A stretch of 9,981 bases of DNA, taken from an uncultured Flavonifractor sp. (lineage in GTDB: Bacteria > Bacillota > Clostridia > Oscillospirales > Oscillospiraceae). Below the pieces are notes generated by a model that ran no database searches, was not told the origin of the DNA, and worked only from the letters and a program-made list of their open reading frames with translations. This document shows, one piece after another, positions 1 through 5,938 of this stretch (positions are counted from its first letter, which is position 1; every line of letters starts with the position of its first letter). A program made the position numbers and the translations under genes. The DNA lies in NCBI GenBank assembly GCA_910585415.1, contig CAJUDT010000083.1, forward strand, positions 1-9,981, in the 5' to 3' direction.

Positions 1-4
1 GCAA

Positions 5-43
5 AAGCCCGGAACCCCCTGCGGCGCAAGGGATTCCGGGCTT
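5..43 (-). terminator. Hairpin at window edge, possible minus-strand or bidirectional terminator
   Basis: The arms AAGCCCGGAA (5-14) and TTCCGGGCTT (34-43) are perfectly complementary. After one C/A mismatch the pairing continues through CCC/GGG (16-18 with 30-32) toward a small GC loop. Read on the minus strand the stem is followed by a short T run (CTTTTGC). On the plus strand no T run follows. No minus-strand gene is visible just to the right, so it may instead mark the end of a gene left of the window. The hairpin is certain as sequence; the terminator role is a guess. Confidence 0.4.
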
Positions 44-46
44 GGG

Positions 47-66
47 TTGGTAGACATTTGGTAGAC
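47..66. repeat. Tandem direct repeat of TTGGTAGAC, 11-bp period
   Basis: TTGGTAGAC occurs at 47-55 and again at 58-66, so the copies are one helical turn apart. It lies directly beside the 5-43 hairpin and well upstream of the murA promoter. The spacing would suit a protein-binding site or a recombinase arm site, but nothing else supports either. In the rest of the stretch from 67 to about 179 I see only AT-leaning non-coding sequence. Confidence 0.4.
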
Positions 67-179
67 TTGCTCTGAAAAACACAGATGTGCGGCATATGGC
101 ACAAGAGCGGAGTCCTGCAAAAAATTTCCACTGGGCAGAAGGTATAAAAAGGAATGTTTCCGTGGACAATAATTTTGCT

Positions 180-207
180 TTGATTTTACACAGACTTATG
201 CTATAAT
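180..207 (+). promoter_or_regulatory. Sigma-A promoter of murA
   Basis: The -35 box is TTGATT (180-185). After a 16-bp spacer comes TATAAT (202-207), preceded by TG at 199-200, which makes an extended -10 (TGCTATAAT). The expected transcription start is about 213-215, giving a 5' leader of roughly 125 nt before murA. The 13-mer TTATGCTATAATG spanning this -10 recurs exactly at the pgcA promoter (3816-3828). Confidence 0.8.
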
Positions 208-221
208 GTAGCTGTATTGGA

Positions 222-280
222 GCGCACTGCCATGTGCGCCGCCTTTATGGAATGTTACCGGACCGGGTTGTTTCCGGTCC
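222..280 (+). promoter_or_regulatory. Two hairpins in the murA 5' leader
   Basis: The first hairpin is GCGCAC (222-227), loop TGCCAT, GTGCGC (234-239). The second is GGACCGG (260-266), loop GTTGTTT, CCGGTCC (274-280). Both stems are perfect. Neither is followed by a T run, so they do not look like a transcription attenuator on their own. They could affect mRNA stability or translation of murA or of the candidate leader peptide that begins at 232. Confidence 0.45.
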
Positions 281-327
281 TTGGATACCGCGGAGGGCTT
301 GGTGTGAGGCCGTCCCGGAAGGAATAG
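232..327 (+). CDS. Candidate 31-residue leader peptide upstream of murA
   Basis: An ATG at 232 is preceded by GGAG (219-222, 9-nt spacing) and opens 31 codons ending in TAG at 325-327. The product starts MCAAFMECYRTG and ends RPSRKE, with no recognised motif. The stop codon abuts the murA ribosome binding site (AGAGGG, 326-331), so translation of the two could be coupled. The start codon lies at the edge of the loop of the first leader hairpin. No amino-acid run typical of attenuation peptides is present. The frame is short enough to be chance; the ribosome site and the placement of the stop are the only arguments for it. Confidence 0.25.
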   Translation: MCAAFMECYRTGLFPVLGYRGGLGVRPSRKE

Positions 328-339
328 AGGGTTGTTGTT

Positions 340-1632
340 TTGACAAAATATGTTATTCACGGCGGGAAACCGCTTTTTGGTGAGATTGAAATCAGCGGCG
401 CGAAAAACGCCGCAGTCGCCATTATCCCTGCCGCCCTGTTGGTGGACGGTGTGTGCCGTATTGAAAATATTCCCCAAATCAGCGACGTTACTTCCATCTT
501 AAATATCCTCCAGGAGCTGGGCGCCGACGTGCGGACGGTGAACCGGACCACCGTTGACGTGGACTGCTCCCATGTCCGCAACGCCAAGGTGCCCGAGGAG
601 TTGGCCCGGAAGATTCGAGCCTCCTATTACCTCATTGGGGCCCTGCTGGGCCGTTTCGGCTGTGCGGAGGTTCCTCCGCCCGGCGGGTGCGACTTCGGCG
701 GACGGCCCATTGACCAGCACATCAAGGGCTTTGTGGCTATGGGCGCCGACGTGGAGGTGGGCGGCGGATATATCCACGCCAAGGCCAAATCCGGCCGGAT
801 GCAGGGCACCCAGGTATATCTGGACATCGTATCCGTGGGGGCCACCATGAACATCATGCTGGCCGCCGTGCTGGCTGAGGGCATGACCATCATCGAAAAT
901 GCCGCCAAGGAGCCCCATGTGGTGGATTTGGCCAATTTTCTGAACTCTATGGGCGCGGATATCATGGGCGCGGGCACGGATGTCATTAAAATCCGCGGGG
1001 TGGCGCGGCTCACCGGCGGTACCTATTCCATCATCCCCGACCAGATTGAGGCGGGCACTTATATGGCCGCTGTAGCCGCCGCCGGGGGGGAGGTGCTGAT
1101 TCGCAACGTCATTCCCAAGCATTTGGAGTGCATCACCGCCAAGCTGCTGGAGATGGGCGTGGAGGTGGAGGAACGGGACGATGCGGTGCTGGTGCGCCGC
1201 TGTGCCCCCCTGACCCGCACCAACATCAAGACCCTCCCCTACCCCGGCTTCCCCACCGATATGCAGCCGCAGATTGCCGCCATTCTGTGTATTGCGGCGG
1301 GCACCAGTGTGCTGACGGAGGGCGTGTGGGACAACCGTTACCGCTATGTGGACGAGTTCCGGCGGATGGGGGCTCAGGTCCAGGTGGATGGAAAAATCGC
1401 CGTCATTGAGGGGGTCAAGCAGCTCACCGGAGCCCGGATTCGGGCTTGCGACCTGCGGGCCGGGGCGGCGATGGTAATTGCCGGACTGGCCGCTCATGGG
1501 GTTACAGAAATTGGCTGTGTCCACCATATTGAGCGGGGTTACGAGGATATTGTGCGCAAGCTCTCCGGCGTGGGGGCGGACGTCCGTGTGGTCGTCACCC
1601 CAGACGAGGAGAAGCAGGCGCAGGTTGGATAA
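340..1632 (+). CDS. murA: UDP-N-acetylglucosamine 1-carboxyvinyltransferase
   Basis: This enzyme transfers enolpyruvate from PEP to UDP-GlcNAc, the first committed cytoplasmic step of peptidoglycan synthesis. The product has 430 residues, normal for MurA. The family landmarks are visible: the N-terminal SGAKNA motif with Lys22-Asn23, the active-site loop PGGCDFGGRP with Cys117 (the fosfomycin-reactive cysteine), FPTDMQPQ with the catalytic-type Asp, the DNRYRYVDEFRRMGA motif, and DLRAGAAMVIAGLA near the C-terminus. The start is TTG at 340, preceded by AGAGGG (326-331) at 8 nt; an ATG at 350 is out of frame. The gene has its own extended -10 promoter and is closed by a terminator at 1650-1677. 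Many Firmicutes carry two MurA paralogues; which one this is cannot be decided here. The intact Cys predicts the ordinary fosfomycin-sensitive active site. Confidence 0.96.
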   Translation: MTKYVIHGGKPLFGEIEISGAKNAAVAIIPAALLVDGVCRIENIPQISDVTSILNILQELGADVRTVNRTTVDVDCSHVRNAKVPEELARKIRASYYLIGALLGRFGCAEVPPPGGCDFGGRPIDQHIKGFVAMGADVEVGGGYIHAKAKSGRMQGTQVYLDIVSVGATMNIMLAAVLAEGMTIIENAAKEPHVVDLANFLNSMGADIMGAGTDVIKIRGVARLTGGTYSIIPDQIEAGTYMAAVAAAGGEVLIRNVIPKHLECITAKLLEMGVEVEERDDAVLVRRCAPLTRTNIKTLPYPGFPTDMQPQIAAILCIAAGTSVLTEGVWDNRYRYVDEFRRMGAQVQVDGKIAVIEGVKQLTGARIRACDLRAGAAMVIAGLAAHGVTEIGCVHHIERGYEDIVRKLSGVGADVRVVVTPDEEKQAQVG

Positions 1633-1649
1633 CGATATGTCAGAATACA

Positions 1650-1677
1650 GGCGGCGGCCGGATTCCGCCGCCTTTTT
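1650..1677 (+). terminator. Intrinsic terminator after murA
   Basis: GGCGGCGG (1650-1657), a 7-nt loop and CCGCCGCC (1665-1672) form a perfect 8-bp GC stem, followed by TTTTT (1673-1677). It begins 17 nt after the murA stop codon. I see no convincing promoter between it and the next gene at 1740, so the downstream cluster may depend on a weak promoter or on read-through. Confidence 0.9.
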
Positions 1678-1739
1678 GTGCTGGGGTTTCCTGGGAAATA
1701 CCTGTGCCCCGCTGAATTTGGTACATAGGAGCGATTGCG

Positions 1740-2528
1740 TTGCTGACACTGACCACTTTAGCCAGCGGCTCCAGCGGAAACTGCCTGCTGGTGGACGATG
1801 GAACCACCCGTGTGCTGGTGGACGCGGGCATCTCCTGCCGCCGGATCTGCAAGGCCCTGCGGGAGCTGGGGGTGGAGCCTTCGAAGCTGTCCGGGGTGTT
1901 CATCACCCATGAGCATTCCGACCATATTTCCGGACTGACCACCCTCACAAAGCAGTTTCGACTGCCGGTTTACGCCAGTAAGGGTACCGCTTTGCAGCTG
2001 TGCCACCGGATTGCCTTTTTGGAGGACGTGATTCACCCCTTTGCCGCGGGGGAGCGGCTGTCGGTGGGTTCCCTGGAGGCGGCCAGCTTCCAGACCTCCC
2101 ATGACGCCGCTGACAGTGTGGGCTATACGTTTTGCAACGGGATGCGCAAGGCGGCGGTGGTTACAGATTTGGGCGTCGTGACGGATTCTGTGCTTCAGAA
2201 CGTCTGGGGGGCCCACTTGCTGGTGGTGGAGAGCAACCATGATGTGGAGTGGCTCACCTCCGGGCCCTATCCGTATCACTTGAAACAGCGGATTTTGGGC
2301 GAAAAGGGCCACCTGTCCAACGAAGCCGGGGCGGAGCTGGCCTGTACCGCCGCCCAGGGGGGCGCACGCACGATTTTGCTGGCCCACCTGTCCAAGGAGA
2401 ATAACACCCCCCGGCGGGCCTATGACACGGCCTGCGGGCTCCTGGAGCGCCGGGGCGTGGCCGTGGGGCGGGAGGTCACTCTGGAGGTGGCCCCCCAAAG
2501 CGAAACCGGACGGCGGCACGAGGTTTGA
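1740..2528 (+). CDS. walJ: Metallo-beta-lactamase-fold hydrolase, WalJ/YycJ type
   Basis: This is a 262-residue cytoplasmic MBL-fold protein. It opens with LTTLASGSSGNC, the signature start of the YycJ/WalJ family. It carries the metal-binding THEHSDH motif (His57, His59, Asp61, His62), a later His in QTSHDA (about 123), Asp in VTDLG (about 145), and LLAHLSKENNTP near the C-terminus. WalJ proteins are metal-dependent nucleases or phosphodiesterases linked in Bacillus and Streptococcus to coordination of cell wall synthesis with replication; the exact substrate here is unknown. The start is TTG at 1740 with AGGAG (1727-1731) at 8 nt. The walRK two-component genes that flank walJ in bacilli are absent here, but rlmH follows at once, as in bacilli where it lies nearby. 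The symbol rests on family resemblance. Confidence 0.9.
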   Translation: MLTLTTLASGSSGNCLLVDDGTTRVLVDAGISCRRICKALRELGVEPSKLSGVFITHEHSDHISGLTTLTKQFRLPVYASKGTALQLCHRIAFLEDVIHPFAAGERLSVGSLEAASFQTSHDAADSVGYTFCNGMRKAAVVTDLGVVTDSVLQNVWGAHLLVVESNHDVEWLTSGPYPYHLKQRILGEKGHLSNEAGAELACTAAQGGARTILLAHLSKENNTPRRAYDTACGLLERRGVAVGREVTLEVAPQSETGRRHEV

Positions 2529-2532
2529 TGGG

Positions 2533-3024
2533 ATGGCAATGAGTGTTCATATCCTCTGCGTGGGCAAGCTGAAGGAGTCCTTCTATCGGGACGCCTGCGC
2601 CGAGTACGTCAAGCGGCTGGGGGCCTATTGCAGGCTCACCGTGGTGGAGCTGCCGGAGGAAAAACTGCCGCCGAAGCCCTCTCCGGCTCAAATCGACGCC
2701 GCGCTGGAAAAGGAGGCGGCAGCTATCCGGGCCAAACTGCCGCCCAGCGCCTATGTGATCGCGCTGTGTGTGGAGGGACGGATGCGCTCCAGCGAGGATC
2801 TGGCGGCGAAGCTCCGCAGCGGTATCTGGGGGGACGGCAGCTCCAAACGGCTGGTTTTCCTCATCGGCGGCAGCTATGGGCTGGACAAGGCGCTGAAGGG
2901 GGAGGCAAATGACCGGCTTTCCATGTCCCCCATGACCTTTCCTCACCATTTGGCGCGGGTGATGCTGCTGGAGCAGGTTTACCGGGCTTTTAAGATTAAC
3001 GAGGGGTCCAGCTACCACAAATGA
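2533..3024 (+). CDS. rlmH: 23S rRNA (pseudouridine1915-N3)-methyltransferase
   Basis: This SPOUT-class enzyme uses SAM to methylate the N3 of pseudouridine 1915 in helix 69 of 23S rRNA, at the subunit interface. The product has 163 residues (family about 155-160). The N-terminus reads VHILCVGKLKESF. The knot region contains LVFLIGGSYGL (about 107-117), then LSMSPMTFPHHLAR and LLEQVYRAFKI, and the protein ends in the family-defining YHK. I chose ATG 2533 because GAGG (2520-2523) lies 9 nt before it. ATG 2539, two codons later, is also possible and would give 161 residues. The frame stays open to an earlier in-frame ATG at 2422, but that extension lies inside walJ and is not family-like. The ribosome site overlaps the end of walJ, so the two are probably translationally coupled. 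Confidence 0.95.
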   Translation: MAMSVHILCVGKLKESFYRDACAEYVKRLGAYCRLTVVELPEEKLPPKPSPAQIDAALEKEAAAIRAKLPPSAYVIALCVEGRMRSSEDLAAKLRSGIWGDGSSKRLVFLIGGSYGLDKALKGEANDRLSMSPMTFPHHLARVMLLEQVYRAFKINEGSSYHK

Positions 3025-3034
3025 GGGGAAGGCT

Positions 3035-3616
3035 ATGAATGGCAGTAGGGAACGGCTTTGCGCCTCTGCGGCCCGGAGGCAGAGCGTTCAGATGCTGCTG
3101 GCCGGAGCTGCCGCGCTGACCGCCGGTGCGCTGGCTGGCTGCTTTGCGGCTGTGACAGGAATCCTCTGGAATATCAGGGATTTCCTCTGGATTGTCGTGA
3201 TTTTGTTTCTCTTTTTCGGTGGGGGATACCTTTTATTCCTGGGAGTGCGGGGACTGGTATGGCCAGAGACGACGGATATCTGTACCGTTATCCGCGCCCA
3301 GCTCCGCCCTGGGGATGAGCGGACCGGGCGGGAGGCCCTCGCCCTGGTGGACGCGGATTTGGAGTCCGCCCAGGGGTTCCTTCAGGGGAAGGTCCTGGTG
3401 GGGCGGGAATGGCTCCTCGTGCGGGACACGTGGGCCAGGCCCATTCGGCTGGACCGCATTTGCAAAATCGAGCGGAGAAGCACCCGGCGCGTTCCGCTAT
3501 ATCTGAAATTTCTGGATGAACGGGGCCTGGGGCCGGTCACGGGAAGGCTTTCGGCGGCGGAGGCAGACGCCGTTGAGGCGTATCTGCGGGGTGCTGCGCC
3601 CAACTTGCGGACTTGA
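3035..3616 (+). CDS. Two-helix membrane protein of unknown function, possible PH-like cytoplasmic domain
   Basis: I do not recognise this 193-residue protein. A basic N-terminus is followed by two hydrophobic segments (about residues 19-43 and 49-72) separated by a short turn containing NIRDF, then a soluble domain of about 120 residues. The positive charge at the N-terminus suggests that both ends face the cytoplasm. The soluble part contains GKVLVGREWLLV, RPIRLDRICKIERR and PLYLKFLDERG, an alternation of strands resembling small bacterial PH-like domains (guess from pattern only). It ends with a helix AAEADAVEAYL. The start ATG at 3035 has a strong GAGGGGAAGG site 10 nt after the rlmH stop, so it is the last gene of the walJ-rlmH cluster. 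A terminator follows at about 3680. Confidence 0.85.
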   Translation: MNGSRERLCASAARRQSVQMLLAGAAALTAGALAGCFAAVTGILWNIRDFLWIVVILFLFFGGGYLLFLGVRGLVWPETTDICTVIRAQLRPGDERTGREALALVDADLESAQGFLQGKVLVGREWLLVRDTWARPIRLDRICKIERRSTRRVPLYLKFLDERGLGPVTGRLSAAEADAVEAYLRGAAPNLRT

Positions 3617-3677
3617 ACCGGCGGTGTGACTGCGTATCGCGTGCGCGGCCAGCCGCTGCGCTCTGAACTTGAATACA

Positions 3678-3717
3678 AGCGGGCGGCTTCCTGTATCTGA
3701 GAGCCGCCCGTTGATTT
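3678..3717 (+). terminator. Intrinsic terminator of the walJ-rlmH cluster
   Basis: CGGGCGGCT (3680-3688) pairs with AGCCGCCCG (3702-3710), extendable by a G-U and an A-U pair at the base. The loop is 13 nt and the stem is followed by TTGATTTT. The stretch 3617-3677 before it holds no gene; it contains only a weak GC-rich hairpin around 3646-3665. Confidence 0.8.
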
Positions 3718-3815
3718 TGGGTATTTGGCCGGGTGCGCATACCCACAGCCGGTACATTACGGACCGGGAAACAAATTGAAAAAGCACTAAAATGGGACTG
3801 GATATATGGGGATAT

Positions 3816-3827
3816 TTATGCTATAAT
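3816..3827 (+). promoter_or_regulatory. Extended -10 promoter of the phosphoglucomutase gene
   Basis: TATAAT (3822-3827) is preceded by TG one base upstream (TGCTATAAT). No good -35 box lies at 16-18 bp upstream, as is common for extended -10 promoters. The predicted start is about 3834, which gives a leader of roughly 47 nt. The 13-mer TTATGCTATAATG is identical to the murA promoter core at 196-208. Confidence 0.75.
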
Positions 3828-3880
3828 GCCTAGTATAGTCCTTTGTTTCATTCAAATTTGAGCTATTGGAGGTCGTTCCC

Positions 3881-5608
3881 ATGTCCTATCGTGAAAGCTA
3901 TGAAAAATGGCTCGCCAGCCCCGCCCTCAGCCAGGCGGAGAAGGACGAGCTCACCGCCATCTCCGGCGATGAAAAGGAAATCGAGAGCCGGTTCTTCGGG
4001 CCCCTGGAGTTCGGCACCGCCGGTCTGCGGGGTACCATGTGCGTGGGCCTGCATCAGATGAACGTCCATGTCATCCGCCACGCTACCCAGGCCTTTGCCG
4101 AGGTCATTCTGGCCGAGGGGGCGGAGGCCGCACGGCGGGGCGTGGCCATCTGCTACGACTGCCGGAACCACTCGGACGACTTTGCGCGGGAAACCGCCTG
4201 CGTCATGGCGGGCAACGGCATTCCTGTGCGGCTCTTTGACGCCCTGCGGCCCACTCCTGAGGTGTCCTTTGCCGTGCGGGAGTATGGGTGTATCGCCGGA
4301 GTCAACGTCACCGCCAGCCACAATCCCAAGGAGTACAACGGCTATAAGGTCTACTGGCAGGACGGCGCCCAGCTGCCTCCCCACCACGCCTCCGCCATTG
4401 CCAAGAAAATGGAGGAACTGGATCTGTTTGACTGCGTGAAGCGTATGGATTACGATGAGGCCGTCAAGCAGGGGAAGATCGTCCTCATGGGAGCGGAAAC
4501 CGACGAGGCGTTCCTGACCCAGGTCATGGGACAGGTCAACGACAAGGCCGCTGTGGAGCGGGTGGCGGACACCTTCAAAATGGTGTACACCCCCTTCCAC
4601 GGCACCGGCTATAAGCTCATTCCCGAGGCCCTCAAGCGGCTGGGGATGAAGCACGTTATCTGCGTGCCGGAGCAGATGGTCATTGACGGGAACTTCCCCA
4701 CGGTGGCCTCCCCCAACCCGGAGAATCCCGAGGGCTTTTATCTGGCGGTGGACTTGGCCCGGAAGGAGGGGGCGGACTTCATTCTGGGCTCCGACCCCGA
4801 CGCCGACCGGGTGGGCATTATGGTCCGCACTGGAGACGGAGAGTTCAAGGTCTTGTCGGGCAATCAGACCGGCGTGCTGCTGCTGGACTACCTGATTGGG
4901 GCCAAGAAGCGCACCGGGAAGCTGCCGGAGAAGCCTGTAGCGCTGAAAACCATCGTCACCACCGAAATGGCCCGCAAGGTGGCCGAGGACAACGGCCTTC
5001 AGTGCTATGATACCTTTACCGGCTTCAAATTCCTGGCCGAGAAAAAGGATAAGCTGGAGGGGGCCGGTGAGGGCACCGTTATCTTCTCCTATGAAGAGAG
5101 CTATGGGTACATGTTGGGGGACTACGTGCGGGACAAGGACGCCGTCACGGCCGCGCTGTCCCTCACCGAAATGGCCGCCTGGTACGCGGGACAGGGTATG
5201 ACCCTTTACGATGCCCTGCTGGCCTGCTATGAGAAGTACGGGTATTATGGCGAAAAGACCTTGAATCTGGTCATGCCCGGCCTGGACGGCCTGAAGAAAA
5301 TGGCCGCGCTGATGGCCGGCCTGCGGGAGGCTCCCCCCAAGGAGATCGCCGGGGTGGATGTGGCCCAGTGGAAGGACTACCAGGACGGCAGTGTGGTGGA
5401 GGTTTCCAGCGGCGCCAAGAGCACCATGGAGCTGTCCGGCTCCAACGTGCTGCGCTACGAGCTCACCGACGGCACCAGCCTGATTGTCCGCCCCTCCGGC
5501 ACCGAGCCCAAGGTCAAGGTGTACATCCTGGCCAACGGCAAGAGCCGCGAAGAGGCCGACGCAAAGGTTGCAAAATACGCCGCCTGGGCGGAGACATTGA
5601 AGCAGTAA
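3881..5608 (+). CDS. pgcA: Alpha-phosphoglucomutase / phosphomannomutase family enzyme
   Basis: This enzyme interconverts hexose 6-phosphate and 1-phosphate (probably glucose), feeding UDP-glucose and envelope glycan synthesis. The product has 575 residues, typical of the PgcA group. The N-terminal FGTAGLRGTM is followed by the phosphoserine loop TASHNPKEYNGYK (Ser146), the Mg-binding loop GSDPDADRVG (Asp305, 307, 309), the sugar-specificity loop YEESYGYMLGD (about 404-414) and the C-terminal phosphate-binding RPSGTEPKVK (about 537-546). All key residues are intact. The start is ATG at 3881 with GGAGG (3868-3872) at 8 nt; an in-frame TTG at 3866 overlaps that site and is rejected. It is monocistronic, between its own promoter and a strong terminator. 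The glucose versus mannose preference cannot be settled by eye. Confidence 0.94.
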   Translation: MSYRESYEKWLASPALSQAEKDELTAISGDEKEIESRFFGPLEFGTAGLRGTMCVGLHQMNVHVIRHATQAFAEVILAEGAEAARRGVAICYDCRNHSDDFARETACVMAGNGIPVRLFDALRPTPEVSFAVREYGCIAGVNVTASHNPKEYNGYKVYWQDGAQLPPHHASAIAKKMEELDLFDCVKRMDYDEAVKQGKIVLMGAETDEAFLTQVMGQVNDKAAVERVADTFKMVYTPFHGTGYKLIPEALKRLGMKHVICVPEQMVIDGNFPTVASPNPENPEGFYLAVDLARKEGADFILGSDPDADRVGIMVRTGDGEFKVLSGNQTGVLLLDYLIGAKKRTGKLPEKPVALKTIVTTEMARKVAEDNGLQCYDTFTGFKFLAEKKDKLEGAGEGTVIFSYEESYGYMLGDYVRDKDAVTAALSLTEMAAWYAGQGMTLYDALLACYEKYGYYGEKTLNLVMPGLDGLKKMAALMAGLREAPPKEIAGVDVAQWKDYQDGSVVEVSSGAKSTMELSGSNVLRYELTDGTSLIVRPSGTEPKVKVYILANGKSREEADAKVAKYAAWAETLKQ

Positions 5609-5615
5609 TATAGCA

Positions 5616-5655
5616 ATAGGGGCCTCCGGCTGCGGTCGGAGGCCCCTATCTTTTT
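5616..5655 (+). terminator. Strong intrinsic terminator after pgcA
   Basis: A perfect 13-bp stem is formed by ATAGGGGCCTCCG (5616-5628) and CGGAGGCCCCTAT (5637-5649), with an 8-nt loop. C and then TTTTT (5651-5655) follow. It starts 8 nt after the pgcA stop codon and insulates the small-peptide cassette to its right. Confidence 0.95.
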
Positions 5656-5656
5656 G

Positions 5657-5688
5657 TTGCAAAAACAGGGCGTTTATAGAGGTATACT
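5657..5688 (+). promoter_or_regulatory. Probable promoter of the small-peptide cassette
   Basis: TATACT (5683-5688) is a good -10 box. The nearest -35-like box, TTGCAA (5657-5662), sits 20 bp upstream, which is longer than ideal. A start near 5695 would give a transcript of about 265 nt ending at the 5924-5964 terminator. The call leans on the clear terminators on both sides and the leader hairpins that follow. Confidence 0.45.
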
Positions 5689-5701
5689 CAGAGTTCAGAG
5701 G

Positions 5702-5733
5702 ACCGCGAAAGCGGTTTGGGCTACGCTCCCAAA
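5702..5733 (+). promoter_or_regulatory. Paired hairpins in the small-peptide mRNA leader
   Basis: ACCGC, loop GAAA, GCGGT (5702-5715) is a GNRA-tetraloop hairpin. It is followed at once by TTTGGG (5715-5720), loop CTACGCT, CCCAAA (5728-5733). The purine-rich ribosome site GAGAGTGAG (5736-5744) begins three bases later. A structured leader placed right against the ribosome site is common in type I toxin mRNAs. Confidence 0.6.
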
Positions 5734-5747
5734 AAGAGAGTGAGTAA

Positions 5748-5816
5748 ATGCCTATCACCATTACGTTACATATCCTCGGCTGTACTGTAACAATTCGCAT
5801 TACGCGGAAACGGTGA
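5748..5816 (+). CDS. 22-residue cationic peptide, candidate type I toxin
   Basis: ATG at 5748 opens 22 codons ending in TGA at 5814-5816. The peptide begins MPITITLHILG and ends VTIRITRKR. Polar and hydrophobic residues alternate almost throughout (I-T-I-T-L-H-I, then T-V-T-I-R-I-T-R) around a central LGC. This would give an amphipathic beta-strand or hairpin rather than a helical membrane segment, with a basic tail. GAGAG (5736-5740) lies 7 nt upstream. The ORF sits alone between the pgcA terminator and its own terminator, with an antisense promoter downstream. Those features argue that it is expressed and regulated. I do not recognise the family with certainty; it could be a toxin, a membrane-active or signalling peptide, or a regulatory RNA with a chance ORF. 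Confidence 0.5.
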   Translation: MPITITLHILGCTVTIRITRKR

Positions 5817-5845
5817 AACCGCCACTCTGCCAAGTGACGGTTTCA
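5814..5845. promoter_or_regulatory. Hairpin overlapping the peptide stop codon
   Basis: TGAAACCG (5814-5821) pairs with CGGTTTCA (5838-5845). After a C/A mismatch, CACT (5823-5826) pairs with AGTG (5833-5836) around the loop CTGCCA. The 5' arm begins with the TGA stop codon. Being an inverted repeat, it forms in both the sense mRNA and the predicted antisense RNA, where matching loops could nucleate sense-antisense pairing. CACTCT (5823-5828) is also complementary to AGAGTG (5737-5742) in the ribosome binding region. Confidence 0.6.
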
Positions 5846-5902
5846 TTCATAGAATAAACCACTAGCTAGTAGAGTCTAAACCGTAAGTCGCGGTGTACCT
5901 CT
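5814..5902 (-). ncRNA. Predicted antisense RNA opposing the small-peptide mRNA
   Basis: A perfect minus-strand sigma-A promoter (5909-5938) predicts a transcript starting near 5902 and running left, opposite the 3' part of the small-peptide mRNA. The left boundary given is only the minimum, the far arm of the 5814-5845 hairpin. No clear minus-strand T run follows it, so the true 3' end may lie further left within or beyond the peptide ORF. By analogy with txpA/RatA and bsrG/SR4, it would act as antitoxin by base-pairing and RNase-mediated decay. That role is inferred from layout alone. Confidence 0.45.
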
Positions 5903-5908
5903 GCTCTT

Positions 5909-5938
5909 ATTATAAGGGATGGCTCCCCGTTCTGTCAA
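5909..5938 (-). promoter_or_regulatory. Perfect-consensus sigma-A promoter on the minus strand
   Basis: Read on the minus strand, TTGACA (5938-5933) and TATAAT (5914-5909) are separated by 18 bp. Both boxes match the consensus at all six positions, making this the best promoter in the window. No minus-strand protein gene lies downstream, so the product is most likely an untranslated RNA antisense to the 5748-5816 peptide transcript. The -35 box overlaps the stem and loop of the plus-strand terminator at 5924-5964. Confidence 0.75.

Noticed and set aside
1678..1739. Search for a promoter of the walJ cluster
   Set aside because: No pair of boxes with acceptable sequence and spacing was found, so none is annotated.
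499..1749. 416-codon minus-strand open frame across murA
   Set aside because: It is antisense to an unmistakable murA and its composition is low-complexity His/Gly/Pro-rich. No family motif is present.
1758..2519. 253-codon minus-strand open frame across walJ
   Set aside because: It is a shadow of the MBL-fold gene, which has the correct HxHxDH motif on the plus strand.
2422..2532. N-terminal extension of RlmH to an upstream ATG
   Set aside because: It would overlap walJ by over 100 bases and add Trp/Gly/Pro-rich residues absent from the family. ATG 2533 has a suitable ribosome site and gives the usual length.
3866..3880. TTG start five codons upstream for the phosphoglucomutase
   Set aside because: The TTG overlaps the GGAGG ribosome site that serves the ATG at 3881.
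3863..5833. 656-codon minus-strand open frame across the phosphoglucomutase gene
   Set aside because: It is the mirror of a gene with every catalytic motif intact. Its His/Gly/Leu-rich composition is typical of a GC-rich antisense shadow, and it lacks a supporting start.
5861..5870. Perfect 10-bp palindrome ACTAGCTAGT in the 3' part of the small-peptide transcript
   Set aside because: It could be an operator or restriction-like site. A single 10-bp palindrome is weak evidence and no second copy was noticed.
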